Both the position numbers and the translations under genes were made by a program. The notes below the pieces were generated by a model, which saw nothing but the letters and a program-made list of their open reading frames with translations, was not told the origin of the DNA and made no database searches. This document shows positions 23,929 to 34,294 of a stretch of DNA of 59,285 nt, one piece after another. The number at the start of each line of letters is the position of its first letter. The first letter of the stretch is position 1. The stretch comes from Buttiauxella gaviniae ATCC 51604 (GTDB lineage: Bacteria; Pseudomonadota; Gammaproteobacteria; Enterobacterales; Enterobacteriaceae): NCBI RefSeq assembly GCF_001654835.1, contig NZ_LXEP01000050.1:1-59285 (forward strand), in the 5' to 3' direction.

Positions 23929-26900
23929 TTAGATTTCTGTCCCTAAATTAATCTCTACAACGTGCCGCTGCCCATCATCCATCAGCGGGATAATATTTCC
24001 TGGCTGCGATACTCCATCCAGCATGACCTGATATTCGCCCTCACCGCGCTGCGCATTTATCTGATAATCACTCGAACTATGTCGATAAACCATGCTTACA
24101 TAAGGCCAGTCGCGTGGCAGTAATGGGTGAATGGTGATTGAGTCACCATGGCGTTGAATACCCAGCAATGTTTCAATGATTAACCGATACGCCCAACCGG
24201 CCGAACCGGTATACCAGCTCCAGCCACCCCGCCCGGTGTGCGGCGCAACGCTATAAATATCTGCCGTCATTACATACGGTTCAACTTTATAACGTTCAAT
24301 GGCATCCGCAGTAAGTCCGTGATTGATCGGGTTAATCAGCGACCATAGCTGCCAGGCCCGCTCGATATTCCCGCTACGGGCAAATGCCATCACCGCCCAT
24401 ATTGCTCCGTGAGTATATTGCCCACCGTTTTCACGCACACCAGGCAGGTAACCCTGAATGTAGCCGGGGTTAGGCCCGTTTCCGTTAAATGGCGGGGTAA
24501 GAAGTTTTATCAGCCCAGCCTCGTTATCCACCAGGCGTGAGTCCAGCGCCTGCATCGCTTGCGCACACCGCTCCGCACTTCCCGCACCGGATAACACAGC
24601 CCAACTTTGGGCGATAGCATCTATCTGGCACTCTTTTGCGCTTTGCGAACCCAAAGCTTCTCCACTATCAAAATAGCCCCGGCGATACCACGCACCATCC
24701 CAGGCCGCAGCTTCAAGATTGATTTGCAGTTTTGCGGCTTCTTGACGGCACATTGCGCCAATTTCATCGTCGTGGATTTGTTCGGCAAGCTGCGCAAATT
24801 GCTGCAAAACATCATAGAGGAAGAATCCAAGCCAGACGCTCTCGCCCTTGCCTTCCAGCCCGACGAGGTTCATGCCGTCGTTCCAGTCGCCCGCGCCCAT
24901 CAACGGCAAACCATGTTGACCAAATCGCAATCCGTGACGAATGGCTTTTACGCCGTGTTGCCAGAGCGTCTCTTCAAGCGCGCTGATAACCGGTTGTTCA
25001 TAGGCCGACTCTTCTCCTGGCTGTAATTCACGACCTTCAAGGTACGCCAGACGATGGTCGAGCAAACCGATGTCGCCGGTGGTTTTAACGTAGTGGCAAA
25101 TAGACAGCGGCAACCAAAGATAATCATCAGAACAACGGGTGCGAACTCCATTCCCTAATGGTGGATGCCACCAGTGTTGAACATCTCCTTCAACAAACTG
25201 ACGTGATGCACACAGCAAAATTTGCTCGCGCAGCCGTTCCGGCGCGGCATGGCTCAGAGCCAATGTGTCTTGCAACTGATCGCGGAAACCAAAAGCGCCA
25301 CCAGACTGGTAGTAACCGCTGCGAGCCATCAGGCGGCAAGCGATGGTCTGGTAAAGCAGCCAGCCATTAGCCAGTAAGTTAACCGCAGGGTCCGGGGTAG
25401 AAACGATGATTTTGTCGAGCATGCGATGCCAGTGGCTGTGAACATTCGCCAGCTCACCGCGCGCGGCGTCTTCACTCAGATACTGGTTAATCATTGATTC
25501 CGCGTCATGCGGACTCTGCCCGATACCCAGCACAAAAATAAATGTCCGTTGGTCCCCATCAATCATCGTAGTAGCAGACTGAACCGCGCCGCATGGGTCG
25601 AGCCCCGCGCCCGTTTTATCAGACAAGGTGCGTAGCTTCATGGCTGCCGGGTCGCGCTGTGAACCATTGCGTCCAAGAAATTCCCGACGGTCGCCCGTGA
25701 CTGAGCAATGCACCCCCGTCACCGCGAAGAATGCCGTTCTCTCCGACCCATTGCTGTTGTAGAAGTTATTTGCCAACACGCCGCAGCCGCGTCCGGTTGT
25801 CGACGCTCGAGTCACAACATGCATACCCGATTTACTGCGAGATTCACCCAGCGTCCACTCCACATAACCGGTCACGGATATTTTGCGGGTGCGCCCTGAA
25901 GTATTGCTGAGCGTCAGAATGGCGATTTTTACCGGGGCATGTTCTGCCACCAGTATCGTCAACTCCGTATCGATGCCAGTTTCACGGTGTGCAAAAACGC
26001 TGTAGCCAAAGCCGTGGCGGGAAAGATAGTGCCCGTTGCCGCGTACCGGCAAGGTGGTTGGTGACCAAACCGCACCGCTTTCTTCGTCACGCAAATAGTA
26101 CGCTTCACCAGAACGATCGCTAATGGGGTCGTTTTCCCATGGTGTGAGCCGATATTCGTGTGCATTTTCATACCAGGAATACGCCTGGCCCGCTTCTGAA
26201 ATGACGGTGCCAAAACTGGCGTTCGCCAGCACGTTGGCCCATGGTGCAGGTGTCTGGTCGTTTTCACCCAGCGTAATCTGGTATTCGCGTCCATCTTCCG
26301 AAAAGCCGCCGCGTCCGTTGAAAAACACCAGCGCACGGGTATCTGGCTGCCACGGATCGTGTTGATTGGCGGGGATCGCCAGGCGTGGCGTAAAGGCCGG
26401 TTGTGCAGGAATGGTTGCCTGGAGGCGCTGGTTAAGCTGTTCTTTCAGGCCGCCTGCCCGGTCATCGAGCACAATTTGCGCCACGCTCAGTAGTAAAAGT
26501 CGGTCTTCCGCCGACATATGTTCGCCGTTGCGCACAAAAATGCCGCCGGATTTATCTATCTGGCTGGCTTCAGATCCGGCCATAATCAACTCTATTATCT
26601 GATTTTGTAGCTCTTGCTGATAGCCGCCAGGGTTATCGTTAAGGATAACCAAGTCCACTGCCAGCCCTTTCAAACGCCAGTAATGGTGCGCCTGAATCAT
26701 CGTGGTGATGAGCAAAATACTTTCATCACTGGTGATGTTAAGAATCACAATCGGCAGGTCGCCTGAAATAGACCAACCCCACAGGCCTGACTGCCCGCGA
26801 CGGTTACGACAAAGCGTTTTGGCATCCGCTCGCAGTTCGGGGCCTGGGAAAAGCACCGCGCTGGCGAGGCGGTTAAAGAGCGTTGCGTCATCTTCGTTGG

Positions 26901-29900
26901 CATTAATCTGGCGCAATACTATCTGGCTATGTGACCACGCCAGCTCAAATACGCGATCGGCGATCGGGTGGTCGTGATATTTCTCAATCAGCGCCTGGCT
27001 GTGCTGGCGACTTCCCGTCACGCCGTAAATAATATCGACGGTAACGGGCAATCCGGGTTGTAAAACGACAGACTGACGAATGGCAAGAATCGGGTCGAGC
27101 ACAGGCCCAACGCTGTTACTGAGCGCGCCGTTTTGTATCGTTGCAACCGCATTGGACGGGGTTCTTCCCCGGCCGAGGAATTTTGCACGGTCGGTTTCAA
27201 ATGAGGTGTCGCCAGGGGCCTGACCATGTACCACCATGGTATGAAACATCCACGGGCAAACCTCATCAGGAGCGCGAGGCCTGCGGTGGCAGAGAATGGC
27301 GTGCTGATCGGGTAACAGCTCGGTCTGAATAAACAAATTGCTGAATGCCGGATGGGCCACATCGCTCTCATTCGGCGCCAACACTACTTCTGCGTAAGTC
27401 GTCAGCTCAATGGTGCGCGCTTGCCGCCCTCGATGCAGTAGCGTGACACGTCGCAGCTCAATATCGTCTTCAGGTGAGACAACAATCTGCGTTTTAACAC
27501 TGACCGTTCCCGCCAGCAATTTATACTCGGCTCCCGCGTCGGTAAATATCACATCGTACTGGCTGACCGGCTCACCAAGTGGCTGCCAGGTATTGCTCCA
27601 CACTTCATTGGTGACAGGGTCACTGATATAGCAAAATGCACCCCAGTTATCGCAGGTTGCATCGCTGCGCCAGCGGGTTAACGCCAGATCTTTCCAGCGA
27701 CTGTCTCCGCCACCAGACTGGCTGACCATTAGGTGATAATCAGCATTCGACAGCAATTGAACTTCAGGGATCAGGCTGTCTACGTCAGTAAACTCACGCG
27801 TTTCATACTGAACCGGTTGCAGAACCCCTTCGTGAGATTCGAAATGGCGACGCGGGCTGTACAACTCGACCGCATCAGGAACCCGTTCTTGTAGTAACAA
27901 ACGAGCCGACTGGAATGACGGGCTGGTCATAAATCGGTCGACCATAGGTGCACCCAACAACACGTGGGAAAGTGCCTGGAACGCCATACCCTGGTGGTGA
28001 GCCATCCATGAACGAACCACGGCATACATCTGGCCACTGGCGAGGCGCGAAGGCGTGTAGTCCAGCGCTTCATAGAAACCATACTCCCCACGAGCACCAT
28101 TTTTCTCGAGCTTCAGCAGGTTCTCGCAGGCTTTATGTGGCGAAACCGTCAGTGCCATCATGGTGGCATACGGGGCGATGACCATGTCATCTGCAAGTCC
28201 CCGTCGCAAACCAAGGCCCGGCACACCGAAAGCGTGGTACTGGTAATTTTGCAGCGCGTCAAAGGAATAATAACCCGACTCTGAAATCCCCCACGGCACG
28301 CCCCGCTCCTTACCCCAGTCAATCTGGCGTTTGACCGCCGACTGGCTCATCTCTTCCAGCAAACTTCCCGGATAAGTCGGCATCACCAGGTTCGGCATTA
28401 AATACTCGAACATTGATCCACTCCACGACATTAGCGCCGTTTCGTTATCAATGGTGGTAAACAGCCGCCCTAACGCAAACCAGCTTTTCAGCGGCAACTG
28501 GTTAGTGGCAATCGCCAGGAAACTGGTGAGACGAATTTCCGAAGGCAACAAATCGTAATGGCTGTTATCGAGCTTGTTATTGTCGCAGTTATAACCCACG
28601 CTGAGCAGGCTGGTGACCTCGTTATATAGAAAGACAAAGTCCATGCGCGCGTGCTCAGTCAGGCGCTGTTCCAGCTCGGTAATAATATCCAGACGTGTAC
28701 GTGCCTGGCGGATCACCGATTCTGAAGGGCTGCCTTCGCCGGTATGTTTGGCCTGCGCCAGCCAGGAAAGCGTTGGTAGCGTTTCACCCTGCCAGTTGGC
28801 AGGAAGCCAACTGAGAAAATGCGTCCATTCATGGCAGATAAGTACTAACTGACGCTGGAGATGATCCACCCAACGGCGGATGCGCCCCTCTTCATGATTG
28901 CAAAGTGCGTGAAGGCGATTACTTTGCGCACGCATGTTTTTCAATTCAGGAAATAGTAACGCCGGATGGAGTGTTGCAGCGGTTTTGCAGTGATTGCGAA
29001 GTTGGCGCAGTGATGTTGGGGCATGTTGCCCCCAGGCTTTCTCGAGGATTTGTAATGTGTCATCGAGGCCCGTCAGTAATTGCTTAGTGTTCAGTATTGG
29101 CCGGTTACGCAGCCCTGTTAGCCCAGCGCTGAGGGTGAGTAAATGTCCGGCCATATTGCCGCTGTCGACACTTGAGATATAGCGCGGATTCAGCGGTACC
29201 AGGGTACGCGTGTCGTACCAGTTGTATAAATGGCCGCGGTAATGCTCCATTTTATCCAGCGTGTCGAGCGTCAACGTGATGCGTTGCAGCATTTCACCCT
29301 GCGGAATATAACCAAAGTCCCACGCCGTCAGGTTAGCCATCAGCGACAAGCCAATATTTGTTGGCGATGTGCGATGTGCGATCACCGGCTGGGGAATTTC
29401 CTGGTAATTATCCGGCGGGAGCCAGTTTTCTTTCTCCGTAGCGAACGTTTCAAAAAAGGCCCAAATCTCGCGACTACTTTGGCGCAGCAGGCTTTTGTTT
29501 TCAGCATTAAACGTGATGGACGCCCGGGCAGGTTCACGGCTCAGCCAGCTTAATAATAATGGAGCGAGACACCACAGCACGCCGACTGGTAGCGCAACAA
29601 AAAGCATCATCGGGGCCAGGAATGCCGCGAGCGCAATCAGTACCAAACCGGCAACAACATTGAGCCACATTGCGCGATAAAAACGCATTGGCGACGCTTT
29701 TGCGCTCTCAGTGCTCTGGTCGAAGCTGGCCCACTGGTTGAGATTGTGATGGCTGATACCGAGGCGCCATATCGTCACCGCAATGGAATGCAGCGAATAA
29801 CCGGCCTCATGAGGCAATGTGATAAACCCGAGGCCAATGCGCATCAGGCGTTTAAGGCCGCCCGATGACACCAGAATCAGATGCTGCAAGAATGGCCGCC

Positions 29901-32502
29901 GAGCGGGCTTATTGAGAATATCCTGGGCGATAACCAGCACCGTAGGAAGTAGCAACACCGCGGCCAATACGCATATCCAGTAAAATGGGTTCGGAACCAG
30001 TAAAAGGGTACAAAACACCAGCACCAGAAATGACGGCGCGACCAGGCTACGACGCAAGTTATCCAGCAGTTTCCAGCGAGAAAGCGTAGTTAGCGGGTTT
30101 TTGCCACGCGTACCATCCGCTTTTCTGGGGTTGAGTTTAAGCCAGTTCAGCAGTTGCCAGTCGCCGCGTATCCAACGGGTACGCCTTGCCACATCGGTAA
30201 GGTAATTATTGGGGTACTGTTCATAAAGCAGCACTTCACTGAGCAAACCCGAACGGGCATAGCACCCTTCCAGTAAATCATGACTCAGCACCAGGTTTTC
30301 CGGGCAGGTATTGCGCGTGGCTTGCGTAAAAGTATCTATATCGTAAATACCTTTGCCGACGAACGAGCCTTCACCAAACAGGTCCTGATAAATATCCGAT
30401 GACATCATCGAATATGGATCGTTACCCGGCACGTTACTGCACATAGCCGCATAGCGCCCCTGCCCGTTACGCGGGATCTCTTCAGCAAGCCCAGGCTGCA
30501 AAATACCGTACCCTTTGACGACGCGCTGTTTTACCGGATCGTAGACCGGATGATTAAGCGGGTGCGCCATAGTTGCGACCAGCTTATGGGCAGTATCGCG
30601 CGGCAGGACTGTATCGCTATCCAGAGTGATGACATATTTCACCCCCGCAGGCGGGCTAATTACATTGCTGTGGACTTCGGAAAACTGTTCTGCAGGTTTG
30701 CGTAACCAACTATTGAGCATCGACAATTTGCCGCGTTTACGCTCATAACCCATCCACACGTTTTGCTGTTCATTCCACTGCGCCGTGCGGTGAAGCAGGA
30801 AGAAAAGCGGCTGGGAAACGGAAGCATAGCGGCGGTTCAGATTCTGCATTTGCGCTTCAGCCCAGTGCAGAAGCTCGGCGTTTTCCGGCGAGTTTTCATC
30901 TGGGGAATCTGCAAAATCCGTCAGCAAAGCAAAGTACAGATTAGCCGTATTGTTACCGAGGTAACACACTTCCAGACTATTAAGCAGCTTGTCTATCCCC
31001 GTGCGGCTGGTAAGCAAACAAGGGATAACAACCATGGTGCAAAACTCGGCCGGAATACCAGTCGAGAAATCCATACGTGGCAGCGGGAGCGGCGAACGAA
31101 AGCGAGTCGTCGCCTCACTGAGTAAATTGATCGCTAACTGACTAACCAGCACTACCAACGGCAGCGCAAGAAGCGCCAACGGCCAGTTCATACCTTGTTC
31201 GTGTGTATGAGATAAAACGTCGGCGGTAAGTGCGGTGGTCAACAGGGCCAGGCTACCGAGCCATGAAAGCAGCGGAATTTGATTAAAGCTGTGGCGCAGT
31301 CGAACGACCCAAGACGTATTGGCCCCAAGCTGATGCTCCAGTTTCGAGCGCCCTTCCCCAATAAGATAATAACCAACATGGTTACCATCTGACTGTGCCA
31401 TCTCCAGAATGTGACGCGCGACTTCTGGTTCACTGTGGTGGCTGTGCCGGGCTAAGATCTCAATAATGTGCCGATAGTGGTCGCGAGTATCAAAATGCAT
31501 AGCCGGGTAAATACCACCGGGATCCTGGCGCAATGTCTGTTCGACCAGGCTCATGGCTTCGGCAAAGTCTGCCCAGTTGGTTTCGCTTAGCAGACGCAAA
31601 CCGGCAATGCTGTTACTAACCGATAGCTGGCTGGCAGCAAGTTGCTGGTTGAAGCGGTGAATCAGGTAATCGGTGGTGACGCCTGTTTCAGCAAGGCGCT
31701 GTTCAACCCAGGTCAGCGGCAAAGAGAGCATATTCCCCCGCCCCTGCAAGCGGCGAACTAGCTCAGCCACAAAGGCACTGCTCAATGGCGGGCGCGAACG
31801 AGCCATATCCGCAATCACCATAATCAAATCTGCTGGCGTGTTCTCGGCACATTCAAAAATACGCGTAACCCAGACATCGGCCAGGTTTCGTTCTTCTTGC
31901 GCGTCAGCGACTTCGATACTGACCCGGCGTAAATTCTCGATAAGCGCCAGGCGCAACATTCCCGGCAGTGCCCAAAGCTCTCCGAGTGTTAGCGGCGTGA
32001 CCTGTTGGTATGCTGCAATGTAGCTTGTCAGACTGGCGGCATCCCAACGGCCATCGGCGTGGGCAATGGCTTCGGAGGCAATGTCATAAATACGCGGGCA
32101 ATTATGTGGTGCGGCTAACGGCGGCAAACCCTTGCCAAAATTCTTGGGTAAGTGATGGCGAACCACACGAATTTGTTCTTCGATAAGATAGTAATTATCC
32201 AGCAGCCATTCGCCAGCGGGCGTAATCCCTGACTTTTCTCCCGCATTGAGCAGGTAACAGTTACGGGTAATGATGGCTTCATTATCTTCCAGGCGCTTGA
32301 GTAAGTAGTAAGGCAACTTGGTGGTCGATAATTTATGGGAACGCGCCAACTTCTGGCCATACCGTTCCATTTGGGCCGCAGAAAATAGCTCAGCTTTGAT
32401 AGGACTTTCATTCGCAGGCTCAGTGCCCAACCAATCAGGGGTTTTTGGATGCAATTCCAGTGACTTACTCGCGGTAAACCACTGTTTAAGGTTTAATTTC
32501 AT
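23929..32502 (-). CDS. Cyclic beta-1,2-glucan synthase-like giant membrane enzyme (NdvB/ChvB type)
   Basis: About 2857 residues, comparable to ChvB/NdvB (about 2830). After an N-terminal helical region come membrane segments (about 420-470), then a GT84 domain with LDSDTVLPRD (DxD near residue 627) and TRRTRWIRGDWQ, then more membrane segments (about 820-1010). The second half has two carbohydrate-binding/GH36-like regions and a GH94 phosphorylase domain with the catalytic GAGDWNDGMN (near 2540). In rhizobia this enzyme primes, elongates, trims and cyclises beta-1,2-glucan for the periplasm. An open frame runs upstream to a GTG at 32532; the ATG at 32502 has a weak TGAG site. The gene is uninterrupted and alone, with no recognisable ndvA/chvA exporter beside it. 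Confidence 0.9.
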   Translation of the reverse strand: MKLNLKQWFTASKSLELHPKTPDWLGTEPANESPIKAELFSAAQMERYGQKLARSHKLSTTKLPYYLLKRLEDNEAIITRNCYLLNAGEKSGITPAGEWLLDNYYLIEEQIRVVRHHLPKNFGKGLPPLAAPHNCPRIYDIASEAIAHADGRWDAASLTSYIAAYQQVTPLTLGELWALPGMLRLALIENLRRVSIEVADAQEERNLADVWVTRIFECAENTPADLIMVIADMARSRPPLSSAFVAELVRRLQGRGNMLSLPLTWVEQRLAETGVTTDYLIHRFNQQLAASQLSVSNSIAGLRLLSETNWADFAEAMSLVEQTLRQDPGGIYPAMHFDTRDHYRHIIEILARHSHHSEPEVARHILEMAQSDGNHVGYYLIGEGRSKLEHQLGANTSWVVRLRHSFNQIPLLSWLGSLALLTTALTADVLSHTHEQGMNWPLALLALPLVVLVSQLAINLLSEATTRFRSPLPLPRMDFSTGIPAEFCTMVVIPCLLTSRTGIDKLLNSLEVCYLGNNTANLYFALLTDFADSPDENSPENAELLHWAEAQMQNLNRRYASVSQPLFFLLHRTAQWNEQQNVWMGYERKRGKLSMLNSWLRKPAEQFSEVHSNVISPPAGVKYVITLDSDTVLPRDTAHKLVATMAHPLNHPVYDPVKQRVVKGYGILQPGLAEEIPRNGQGRYAAMCSNVPGNDPYSMMSSDIYQDLFGEGSFVGKGIYDIDTFTQATRNTCPENLVLSHDLLEGCYARSGLLSEVLLYEQYPNNYLTDVARRTRWIRGDWQLLNWLKLNPRKADGTRGKNPLTTLSRWKLLDNLRRSLVAPSFLVLVFCTLLLVPNPFYWICVLAAVLLLPTVLVIAQDILNKPARRPFLQHLILVSSGGLKRLMRIGLGFITLPHEAGYSLHSIAVTIWRLGISHHNLNQWASFDQSTESAKASPMRFYRAMWLNVVAGLVLIALAAFLAPMMLFVALPVGVLWCLAPLLLSWLSREPARASITFNAENKSLLRQSSREIWAFFETFATEKENWLPPDNYQEIPQPVIAHRTSPTNIGLSLMANLTAWDFGYIPQGEMLQRITLTLDTLDKMEHYRGHLYNWYDTRTLVPLNPRYISSVDSGNMAGHLLTLSAGLTGLRNRPILNTKQLLTGLDDTLQILEKAWGQHAPTSLRQLRNHCKTAATLHPALLFPELKNMRAQSNRLHALCNHEEGRIRRWVDHLQRQLVLICHEWTHFLSWLPANWQGETLPTLSWLAQAKHTGEGSPSESVIRQARTRLDIITELEQRLTEHARMDFVFLYNEVTSLLSVGYNCDNNKLDNSHYDLLPSEIRLTSFLAIATNQLPLKSWFALGRLFTTIDNETALMSWSGSMFEYLMPNLVMPTYPGSLLEEMSQSAVKRQIDWGKERGVPWGISESGYYSFDALQNYQYHAFGVPGLGLRRGLADDMVIAPYATMMALTVSPHKACENLLKLEKNGARGEYGFYEALDYTPSRLASGQMYAVVRSWMAHHQGMAFQALSHVLLGAPMVDRFMTSPSFQSARLLLQERVPDAVELYSPRRHFESHEGVLQPVQYETREFTDVDSLIPEVQLLSNADYHLMVSQSGGGDSRWKDLALTRWRSDATCDNWGAFCYISDPVTNEVWSNTWQPLGEPVSQYDVIFTDAGAEYKLLAGTVSVKTQIVVSPEDDIELRRVTLLHRGRQARTIELTTYAEVVLAPNESDVAHPAFSNLFIQTELLPDQHAILCHRRPRAPDEVCPWMFHTMVVHGQAPGDTSFETDRAKFLGRGRTPSNAVATIQNGALSNSVGPVLDPILAIRQSVVLQPGLPVTVDIIYGVTGSRQHSQALIEKYHDHPIADRVFELAWSHSQIVLRQINANEDDATLFNRLASAVLFPGPELRADAKTLCRNRRGQSGLWGWSISGDLPIVILNITSDESILLITTMIQAHHYWRLKGLAVDLVILNDNPGGYQQELQNQIIELIMAGSEASQIDKSGGIFVRNGEHMSAEDRLLLLSVAQIVLDDRAGGLKEQLNQRLQATIPAQPAFTPRLAIPANQHDPWQPDTRALVFFNGRGGFSEDGREYQITLGENDQTPAPWANVLANASFGTVISEAGQAYSWYENAHEYRLTPWENDPISDRSGEAYYLRDEESGAVWSPTTLPVRGNGHYLSRHGFGYSVFAHRETGIDTELTILVAEHAPVKIAILTLSNTSGRTRKISVTGYVEWTLGESRSKSGMHVVTRASTTGRGCGVLANNFYNSNGSERTAFFAVTGVHCSVTGDRREFLGRNGSQRDPAAMKLRTLSDKTGAGLDPCGAVQSATTMIDGDQRTFIFVLGIGQSPHDAESMINQYLSEDAARGELANVHSHWHRMLDKIIVSTPDPAVNLLANGWLLYQTIACRLMARSGYYQSGGAFGFRDQLQDTLALSHAAPERLREQILLCASRQFVEGDVQHWWHPPLGNGVRTRCSDDYLWLPLSICHYVKTTGDIGLLDHRLAYLEGRELQPGEESAYEQPVISALEETLWQHGVKAIRHGLRFGQHGLPLMGAGDWNDGMNLVGLEGKGESVWLGFFLYDVLQQFAQLAEQIHDDEIGAMCRQEAAKLQINLEAAAWDGAWYRRGYFDSGEALGSQSAKECQIDAIAQSWAVLSGAGSAERCAQAMQALDSRLVDNEAGLIKLLTPPFNGNGPNPGYIQGYLPGVRENGGQYTHGAIWAVMAFARSGNIERAWQLWSLINPINHGLTADAIERYKVEPYVMTADIYSVAPHTGRGGWSWYTGSAGWAYRLIIETLLGIQRHGDSITIHPLLPRDWPYVSMVYRHSSSDYQINAQRGEGEYQVMLDGVSQPGNIIPLMDDGQRHVVEINLGTEI

Positions 32503-32781
32503 GAATTTGCTCATCAGGCGATGTGAACGCACAGGAGCAGTTGTTCAATCAGATCAGAAACGTTCTCTCAGGATGGGGTGTCAGGCATCAGGGATTTAAC
32601 AGCTGCAAGAGTCTTCTATAAAGTATAGGTTAAATTTTGTTCGTTTTTCTTGCGTGAGTTTTCATATGCCTGTGAAAAGCATTGCGAGTAAGCCTGGAGC
32701 TATAATGCGATTTGCCTTTCAATGAAGGGGGTTCATCCTAGCACGCCCATGAGTAAATAACGCACAGTTATCGGGGCGGCG

Positions 32782-32807
32782 AACTGAAAGCCTGCTGGCT
32801 TTCAGTT
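32782..32807 (-). terminator. Hairpin at the end of the monooxygenase gene
   Basis: Perfect 11-bp inverted repeat AACTGAAAGCC / GGCTTTCAGTT with a TGCT loop, overlapping the stop codon of the monooxygenase gene. No clear T tract follows, so it could also protect the mRNA 3' end. Confidence 0.5.
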
Positions 32808-33098
32808 GAGGAAACCAACCGAGTTCATCAGGATAAAAGTCGCTTCTTTTCGAGTGTATTGATTAATCTGGGGCACAAGACGTTTGAAATGTTCGCTGGC
32901 GCAGTGTGCATCCAGAGCCGAGCGGTCAGGCCACTCCTCTATAAAGATAAAATGCCCTGGATCTTTCTCATCAATATATAAGTCATAGGCAATACACAGC
33001 GGCTCCTTTTTTGTGGCTTCAACTAGGGCGAGATAAAGTGGCAGCACTATTTCTATAGCCTCTGGTTTTATAAAATCTTCGGCAATCACTTTTAACAT
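32802..33098 (-). CDS. Antibiotic biosynthesis monooxygenase (ABM)-like protein
   Basis: A 98-residue ferredoxin-like small protein, MLKVIAEDFIKPEAIE..., with the ABM signature strand HFIFIEEWPDRSALDAHCASEHFKRL. Family members such as YgiN are dimeric cofactor-independent quinol monooxygenases or reactive-species-handling proteins; others have no known substrate. It is divergent from an NTF2-like gene. A 26-base hairpin overlaps its stop. Confidence 0.83.
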   Translation of the reverse strand: MLKVIAEDFIKPEAIEIVLPLYLALVEATKKEPLCIAYDLYIDEKDPGHFIFIEEWPDRSALDAHCASEHFKRLVPQINQYTRKEATFILMNSVGFLN

Positions 33099-33241
33099 TT
33101 ATACCCACCGGGAAAGTTGAACTGTTCATAAATACTCCAGGGCTTTATGCTATCAAAAACCTCGATAAGCAGTTATTAATGCATGTGTTTTTCAGGGTTA
33201 ATTATGCCTTTTATCATTATCACCATGATGGAGAATAATAT

Positions 33242-33643
33242 ATGTGTCCACACCCCATCCGGCAGGTCATTGAGTCATGCGATAGCGCAATTTCCGCAAA
33301 AGACTTCGATTCTCTTATGCAACATTATGCGGAAGATGCAGCCCTTGTGGTAAAGCCAGGTATGGTTGTTAAAGGCAAAAACAACATCCGTAAAGCGTTT
33401 ATCGCTATAGCTGATTATTTCCAGGGCGAACTGGTGGTTGAACAGGGAGAAATGCAGGTTATTGAAGGTGCGGGAAATGCTCTGGTTATTATGGAAACGT
33501 TGCTTCATTTCCTTGATGAGCAAGGCGACAGTGTTGAAACAACGCGACGTGCAACCTACGTTTTTCGCCAGGAACCCGACGGGCGCTGGCTATGCACCAT
33601 TGATAATTCTTACGGCACTTCTCTTCTGGATAGCGACGCCTGA
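33242..33643 (+). CDS. NTF2-like (SnoaL/DUF4440 type) protein
   Basis: A 133-residue protein with the NTF2-like pattern: an N-terminal helix pair (IRQVIESCDSAISAKDFDSLMQHYAEDAALVVKPG), GKNNIRKAFIAIADYF, and a long curved beta-sheet ending RRATYVFRQEPDGRWLCTIDNSYG. Such proteins form cone-shaped dimers that bind small hydrophobic ligands, and some act as isomerases or cyclases. The substrate is unknown. It is the last ordinary gene before a genomic-island remnant. Confidence 0.78.
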   Translation: MCPHPIRQVIESCDSAISAKDFDSLMQHYAEDAALVVKPGMVVKGKNNIRKAFIAIADYFQGELVVEQGEMQVIEGAGNALVIMETLLHFLDEQGDSVETTRRATYVFRQEPDGRWLCTIDNSYGTSLLDSDA

Positions 33644-33777
33644 ATATGATTAAAGAGGGGGTGTTTTTATCCCACCAAATTGGTTGAATAAGAAGATTTG
33701 TTTGGAGGTCAGCGGGAATAGAACGACTAACACAACAATATGAAAATAAAAGTATTTCTAATTTATAAGTTGTTTTA

Positions 33778-33800
33778 TACCCCCAACCATACCCCCAAAG
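33778..33800. repeat. Tandem TACCCCCAA repeats, possible att-arm remnant of the island
   Basis: Two copies of TACCCCCAA in direct orientation 12 bp apart (33778 and 33790). G/C-tract tandem repeats like these are often seen beside P4-type integrases as arm sites. Here they lie at the left edge of the island remnant with no integrase left. The attachment role is inferred. Confidence 0.35.
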
Positions 33801-33903
33801 CATGGATGCTTTAAATTCGACCAATTTCTAATATTGATAAATCAGCAGATAGCAAGATGATAATAAAATGCATACGCAAAAGTAGCGATGCCGTTGCACC
33901 TGA

Positions 33904-34227
33904 CTAGTTACGATTAAGTATACCGAGCGCGCGCCTGGCTCTCATGATACCGATAGTTGTAAGGTATGGTGTTTGTTCCTGCCACGTAAAACCCTTACGA
34001 TCTGAACGTATCAGTTTATAGCGTTTCACCAGGAAATTCACCGAGTCAGCCAATGTTGTTCCCGCCTCGATATGTTCCTGAATGACCGCGTCCTCATGGA
34101 ATGGCGTGTCGTTAAGTGTCAGGCCGTAATGCTGCTCCAGCAGATACGTTAACAGTTGTTGCCACACCTAGACCGGCGACAGGGGTGACGAAACCGGCAC
34201 CGTGGCCGGTACAGTTGATATTTGCAT
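33904..34227 (-). pseudogene. CbtA/YpjF-type toxin gene with an in-frame amber codon
   Basis: The frame from the ATG at 34227 encodes MQISTVPATVPVSSPLSPV, then TAG (34168-34170), then continues [19 protein letters not shown]... to 33904. The sequence on both sides of the stop matches the YpjF/YkfI/CbtA toxin family, which normally has SPVxxWQ at this point, so one codon has become a stop. A GTG directly after the stop could restart an 87-residue product lacking the first 20 residues. Intact CbtA-type toxins bind FtsZ and MreB. The cognate antitoxin gene lies just upstream and is intact. Confidence 0.8.
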
Positions 34228-34294
34228 ATGTTGAGTCTCTTAAATATAGGAACGGAAGATTTGATGGCTTACAAAGCTGAGATGATGCTGAGGA

